The position numbers and the translations under genes are program-made. The notes under the pieces were generated by a model. It ran no database searches, was not told the DNA's origin, and worked only from the letters and a program-made list of their open reading frames with translations. DNA of 64,000 nucleotides, from positions 744,001 through 808,000 of the forward strand of contig JBBELK010000293.1 in NCBI GenBank assembly GCA_037783545.1, written 5' to 3'. Source of the stretch: Henricia sp. BOLD:AAB3569. Lineage: Eukaryota > Echinodermata > Asteroidea > Spinulosida > Echinasteridae. This document shows positions 62,301 to 64,000 of the stretch, piece after piece (within the stretch, counting starts at the first letter, position 1; each line of letters starts with the position of its first letter).

Positions 62301-63640
62301 TGTAATCGGCCCTAAGAATTAAGAGATAATATATCATTAAAATTCTTTTTCCAAACCTTCATCTGTGCAGCCATGTCTTGTTTCTCTCTCTCCAACTCTG
62401 CGATTCTTTCACCCATCTCCTGACGAACCCGCCTGGCGGTCTCGCATTCTTCGAGCAGGGTCCCGCTTCCTAGAGCGCCCCCTGGTGACATGACGGCCAC
62501 CGAAGCGTTATAGTGAAAGCTGCTGGGAGGTCTGTCATCTTCGGACGAGGACGACGAGCAGGAATGCGTGGCTTTGTCTTCTGTTGCCTTTGTAGCTGGT
62601 ACGTAGATAGGCGGCTCTAATCTTGTGGCCTGTTTAAACCAACCACGTACGTTTCATTTTTAGTGCCATTATGGATTGAGACGAAAAAATTTGTTTTACT
62701 CATTTCTCAAAGAATATACACTACCCATCAAAACTTTGGAAACACCTTGAAAGTTTCAGGTTTTTGAGAAGAAAACGTATAATTTTGTGAATGTTAATTT
62801 TGTGAAAGCAAATGTAGGTGTATTCTAACAAAAAGCAATATATACATGTTAATTTTAGTGCCATCTTCGGCCTCAGCAGTGGGCTTTATCAACAAATTGG
62901 AGAGCATGCAAAAAGAAACGGCTAAACTTGATGTTCATCAAAGAATCCCCCCTTAGCAGCTATGACAGCTACACAGAATCTCTGCATCCTGATTGTCAGT
63001 TTCGCCAAACATTCAGTGGAAATACGCCTCTTTTAAGACTCTCCAGAGGTTTTCTTGGCTGGTTGGGCATTTCTTTCTGACCTTACGATCCAACTCCTTC
63101 CAGAGCAGCTCAATGGAATTGAGATCAGGTGACTGGGCAGGCCATTCCATGATGGACAGCACTCCAGATGACTGCTTTCTCTCCAGATACCCCTTACACC
63201 TCCGTTTGCTTTAATAGCTTGGTTTATTATGAATAAACAAAAGATTACTTCCTTCTCAAAAACCTAAAACTTTCAAGGTGTTTCCAAAGTTTTGATGGGT
63301 AGTGTAGCACTTCAGACAAAACCATTTCAGGAGACGTTTTCTACGATCATCATGTTTATATTGTGTATGTTTTGTGTAAATCTGTGAACATTTCTGATTT
63401 TCGAGATACCAATATCATATGTTCTACCTTTAATGGCATTTGAAACAAAAGATATCGCATGTAGCCGGAACACCAAAGTTTTTTAACTCCAATAATGCTT
63501 TACACCAATGGGCGTACAGTCAAGTTGAAGGTTTACCTTTCGTGTTGATGCTGCTGATGATGATGATGAGCTACCATCTGTATCATCAATCTCTGTATTA
63601 GTTGAGTCTTTCTGGATCTGCCCATATGCTTCAGCTGATT
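53219..63640 (-). CDS. Large coiled-coil protein, C-terminal 534 aa (5' exons beyond right edge)
   Basis: I do not recognise the orthologue. Nine exons on minus join in phase: 63640-63537, 62629-62357, 61166-61016, 60201-59922, 58969-58714, 57760-57557, 56911-56823, 55098-55021, 53390-53219. An acidic/Ser-rich region (TEIDDTDGSSSSSAAS; HSCSSSSSEDDRPPSS) comes first. Then about 390 residues of heptad-type coiled coil, rich in E, Q, R, K and L (RIAELEREKQDMAAQMK; ELTRERDALVDELEQERR; RDLERIRDELDIERKTR). The last exon is not coiled coil: it is His/Cys-rich and ends DCPCCHHHHKLT. Long coiled coil plus Ser/acidic segments suggests a cytoskeletal, centrosomal or trafficking scaffold; that is inference. 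Its introns carry a minisatellite, LINE, Tc1 and TTAA elements. Confidence 0.88.
53511..54188. mobile_element. TTAA-flanked element ~675 bp
   Basis: TTAAAGGGGCAATCAGAGTTT faces AAACTCTGATTCCCTCTTTAA. Lies in the last intron of the coiled-coil gene. No coding sequence recognised. Confidence 0.8.
54190..55020. other. Intronic, no further exon seen
   Basis: Short frames (for example 54234-54446) have no recognisable content. Confidence 0.35.
55021..55098 (-). CDS. Coiled-coil gene exon H
   Basis: 78 nt; acceptor gaaatctgatacag, donor gtcagt. Encodes (I)CTQQRELDQLRATNTKLATN... LHYDV plus 2 nt. Placed by phase and coiled-coil composition. Confidence 0.78.
55202..55397. mobile_element. Inverted-repeat MITE ~196 bp
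   Basis: CTGGGGCCGTATTCATAAAA and its inverse form the ends. Subterminal repeats of CTTAAGTG and AAGGGA(A/T)TCCCTTA fill the inside. Confidence 0.85.
55480..55690. mobile_element. Head-to-head tRNA-SINE palindrome
   Basis: TGATCACCATTGAAATGAAA...CCAAACTTGGGATGAGAG on the left is answered by the inverse on the right. The centre is CCGAGACCTCTGACTCACTA then GTCAGAGGTCTCGGG, that is, two facing box B / anticodon-arm halves. Confidence 0.75.
55700..55870 (+). mobile_element. tRNA-derived SINE
   Basis: The tRNA-like head at 55773-55842 (GCCTTATAGCTCAGCTGGTA...GGGTTCTAATCCCGATAAGGC) has a good box A and pairing ends but a misfitting anticodon arm. The upstream 70 bp match 3950-4015. Confidence 0.7.
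55871..56550. other. Intronic; short duplication
   Basis: AAACTCATGAAGCGTGACGA is tandemly repeated at 56424-56476. 56140-56300 is a likely but poorly bounded MITE (TCCAGTAAAT / CCAGGGAATTTATCC). Confidence 0.45.
56555..56808. mobile_element. GACCCCGTTCTCAC element, truncated (copy 3)
   Basis: The right end TCTCTAGTGAGAACGGGGTC and a series of TTCGTCGAATGAAG motifs match 27168-27641 in the second half. Confidence 0.75.
56823..56911 (-). CDS. Coiled-coil gene exon G
   Basis: 89 nt; acceptor cattttttcag, donor gtgagt. Encodes LEQVNSQLSQWQQNLQTNTV... to ...SEALRNK plus 2 nt. A transposon end lies 14 bp beyond the exon, just after the donor. Confidence 0.85.
57557..57760 (-). CDS. Coiled-coil gene exon F
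   Basis: 204 nt, phase 0; acceptor atttttttccag, donor gtaaag. Encodes AKATVEKSQLHLKSLTHTNQ... to ...DELDIERKTR. Confidence 0.88.
57761..58095. repeat. Inverted repeat, ATTCACA...GCGTAAATTTGAC family
   Basis: TTTGACATGCATTGGTTTCA faces CCAATTTTTCTGAAAGCGACATGCGTCAAA. Weakly related to 25835-26010 and 26935-27060. Confidence 0.5.
58100..58370. pseudogene. Non-LTR retrotransposon fragment with 5' inversion
   Basis: 58100-58203 is the element's 3' end on minus (same GGTCAGGTCAGGTGTGGGAG as at 26610). 58204-58365 on plus encodes FNTCMDWIVGRMVGGTDCGV and then LDFADDAVIFAETMKILMEI; FADD is the reverse transcriptase active-site motif. The two parts face opposite ways. Confidence 0.75.
58371..58713. 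other. Intronic, no gene seen
   Basis: A 90-codon minus frame (58439-58711) merges into exon E but lies in the intron side; no recognised content. Confidence 0.4.
58714..58969 (-). CDS. Coiled-coil gene exon E
   Basis: 256 nt; acceptor tacccctgcag, donor gtatga. Encodes (S)KHSMLESQLMSQERDLQQ... to ...QMADSLSE. Confidence 0.88.
59131..59618. mobile_element. TTAA element (copy 3 of 3072-3602)
   Basis: TTAAAAAGGCCTCATAGATG to ATACAGTGAGCCTTTAA. Same order as copy 2 with one internal deletion (no AAATTTC..GCTTTGTC block). Confidence 0.8.
59735..59888. mobile_element. Hairpin MITE beside exon D
   Basis: ACTATGCAATCATGTTGATA faces TCAACATGATTGCATAGT; GGTATTGCATTACAAGA / TTTGTAATGCAATACC form the inner arms. 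It ends about 35 bp from the exon D donor. Confidence 0.75.
59922..60201 (-). CDS. Coiled-coil gene exon D
   Basis: 280 nt; acceptor tggctttgcag, donor gtacgt. Encodes (E)LEQAQAPIAATDEAISS... to ...VDELEQER plus 2 nt. Confidence 0.88.
60412..60912. repeat. 21-bp minisatellite in coiled-coil gene intron
   Basis: About 24 copies of GGCACCCTGACGGCGCACGC(C). As 21 is a multiple of 3, several frames stay open (plus: AGTLTAH; minus: GVRRQGA and CAVRVPA), producing long but meaningless frames that run into exons C and D. Confidence 0.92.
61016..61166 (-). CDS. Coiled-coil gene exon C
   Basis: 151 nt; acceptor aatttttag, donor gttggt. Encodes DQRLAAVQLEAHILSQLTTL... KRKLDQKQK plus one base. Confidence 0.82.
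61702..62176. mobile_element. Non-autonomous element (copy B of 175-709)
   Basis: AGACCCGTTTCAAACGTCAC to GTCGTTTGAAACGAGCCTTA. Shares ATACATCCAACATGGCG, TTCCATTCTGTCCATTGTA and CGCGCTGCGAGCATGCGCAT with copy A. Between exons B and C. Confidence 0.8.
62357..62629 (-). CDS. Coiled-coil gene exon B
   Basis: 273 nt, phase 0 to 0. Acceptor ggtttaaacag; the donor gtttgg is weak. Encodes ATRLEPPIYVPATKATEDKA... to ...DMAAQMK. Confidence 0.8.
62665..63432. mobile_element. TTAA element 'AAAGGCAGTATACAT' (copy 3, inverted) carrying a Tc1 insertion
   Basis: GAGACGAAAAAATTTGTTTT...CATTTCTCAAAGAATA (62675-62717) continues after the Tc1 element as GCACTTCAGACAAAACCATT...CAAATATGA-like to TTAA 63429-63432. 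The far end is lost. Confidence 0.8.
62718..63304 (-). mobile_element. Tc1-like deletion derivative, ~587 bp
   Basis: The termini are CACTACCCATCAAAACTTTG and its inverse (at least 28 bp) with TA on each side. On minus, 63190-62950 encodes the transposase end: YLERKQSSGVLSIMEWPAQS, then PDLNSIELLWKELDRKVRKK, then CPTSQENLW. The N-terminal DNA-binding part and first two catalytic residues are deleted. Confidence 0.9.
63537..63640 (-). CDS. Coiled-coil gene exon A
   Basis: 104 nt; acceptor ttattatttag, donor gtaaac. Enters with 2 nt of a split codon, so earlier exons exist. Encodes SAEAYGQIQKDSTNTEIDDT..., ending AASTRK. Confidence 0.75.
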
Positions 63641-63699
63641 CTAAATAATAATACCAGATGTGGAAGGGATTAAAAGTAGGTTTGGCCAGTCTTATCCAT

Positions 63700-63860
63700 A
63701 CGTTTAAAACCGGCTAGGGGGCTGTCCATAAAGTGCGTACGCATGAAATGCCCACTTTTTAGACTCCCCCTCCCCCCTGTACGCATGTCGTACGCAGTGT
63801 GGCTCCAAAACCCCCTTCCCCCCCTCTATGCATACGCATTCCATATACCTCAGCATTGGT
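63700..63860. repeat. GGGGGCTGTCCATAAAGTGCG repeat
   Basis: TGTCCATAAAGTGCGTACGC, C-rich centre, then CGCATGTCGTACGCAG. A facing TGCGTACGC/GTACGCA pair suggests a transposon end. Only one copy is present, so the call rests on structure. Confidence 0.4.
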
Positions 63861-64000
63861 AATAAAGCATTGGTAGATAGTTCAGTACTACATGCATAGT
63901 GCTACATGTATATACTACAAGTACGATTCGCATGTCGCCTCCAAAGTCTGAAATAAATGACAAAATGTATAAATATCTTTTGCATTTTTTTCTTTACTTA

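Overview
This is eukaryotic nuclear DNA. The coding sequence is cut into many short exons (36-280 nt) with GT/AG splice sites, set among dense transposon-derived repeats. There are no operons, no bacterial-style gene packing and no rRNA. The content suggests a marine invertebrate, most likely a deuterostome. My best guess is an echinoderm, because of tRNA-derived SINEs with a 'CCCTTGAGCAAGGCAC...GGGTACC' tail, many TTAA-flanked non-autonomous elements, and Tc1 and Penelope-like debris. I cannot fix the species from the sequence alone.

Four genes are well supported by joining exons in phase. (1) The last three exons of PGM3 (phosphoacetylglucosamine mutase) lie on + at 932-4927. (2) A complete BTB / AT-hook / ten-C2H2-finger transcription factor of 763 aa lies on - at 27762-32554 in three exons. 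(3) A complete 131-aa transmembrane RING-H2 E3 ligase of the RNF24/RNF122 type lies on + at 40198-45105 in five small exons. (4) The C-terminal 534 aa of a long coiled-coil protein lie on - at 53219-63640 in nine exons; its 5' end is beyond the right edge. Two further candidates have good splice sites and compatible phases but no recognisable product: + 14064-17264 and - 18062-22227.

Layout: 1-5 kb is the PGM3 3' end with transposon-swollen introns. 5-14 kb is a repeat field of nested inverted-repeat elements, SINEs and tandem arrays. 14-22 kb holds the two candidate genes in convergent orientation. 22-27.7 kb is repeats and a LINE 3' fragment. 27.7-32.6 kb is the zinc-finger gene. 32.6-40 kb is repeats, including a hAT-like element inside a foldback. 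40-45 kb is the RING gene. 45-53 kb is repeats, including a Penelope-like GIY-YIG fragment and a Tc1 relic. 53-64 kb is the coiled-coil gene, with a 21-bp minisatellite, a 5'-inverted LINE and a Tc1 deletion derivative in its introns.

The genes do not form a pathway: PGM3 is metabolic (UDP-GlcNAc supply), the BTB-ZF is nuclear, the RING protein is membrane-bound and the coiled-coil protein is structural or a scaffold. I found no CRISPR array, defence island, gene cluster or clearly new molecular system. The most notable features are the repeated use of TTAA target sites by several unrelated small elements, the layered nested insertions that can be ordered in time, and the two unassigned small candidate genes.
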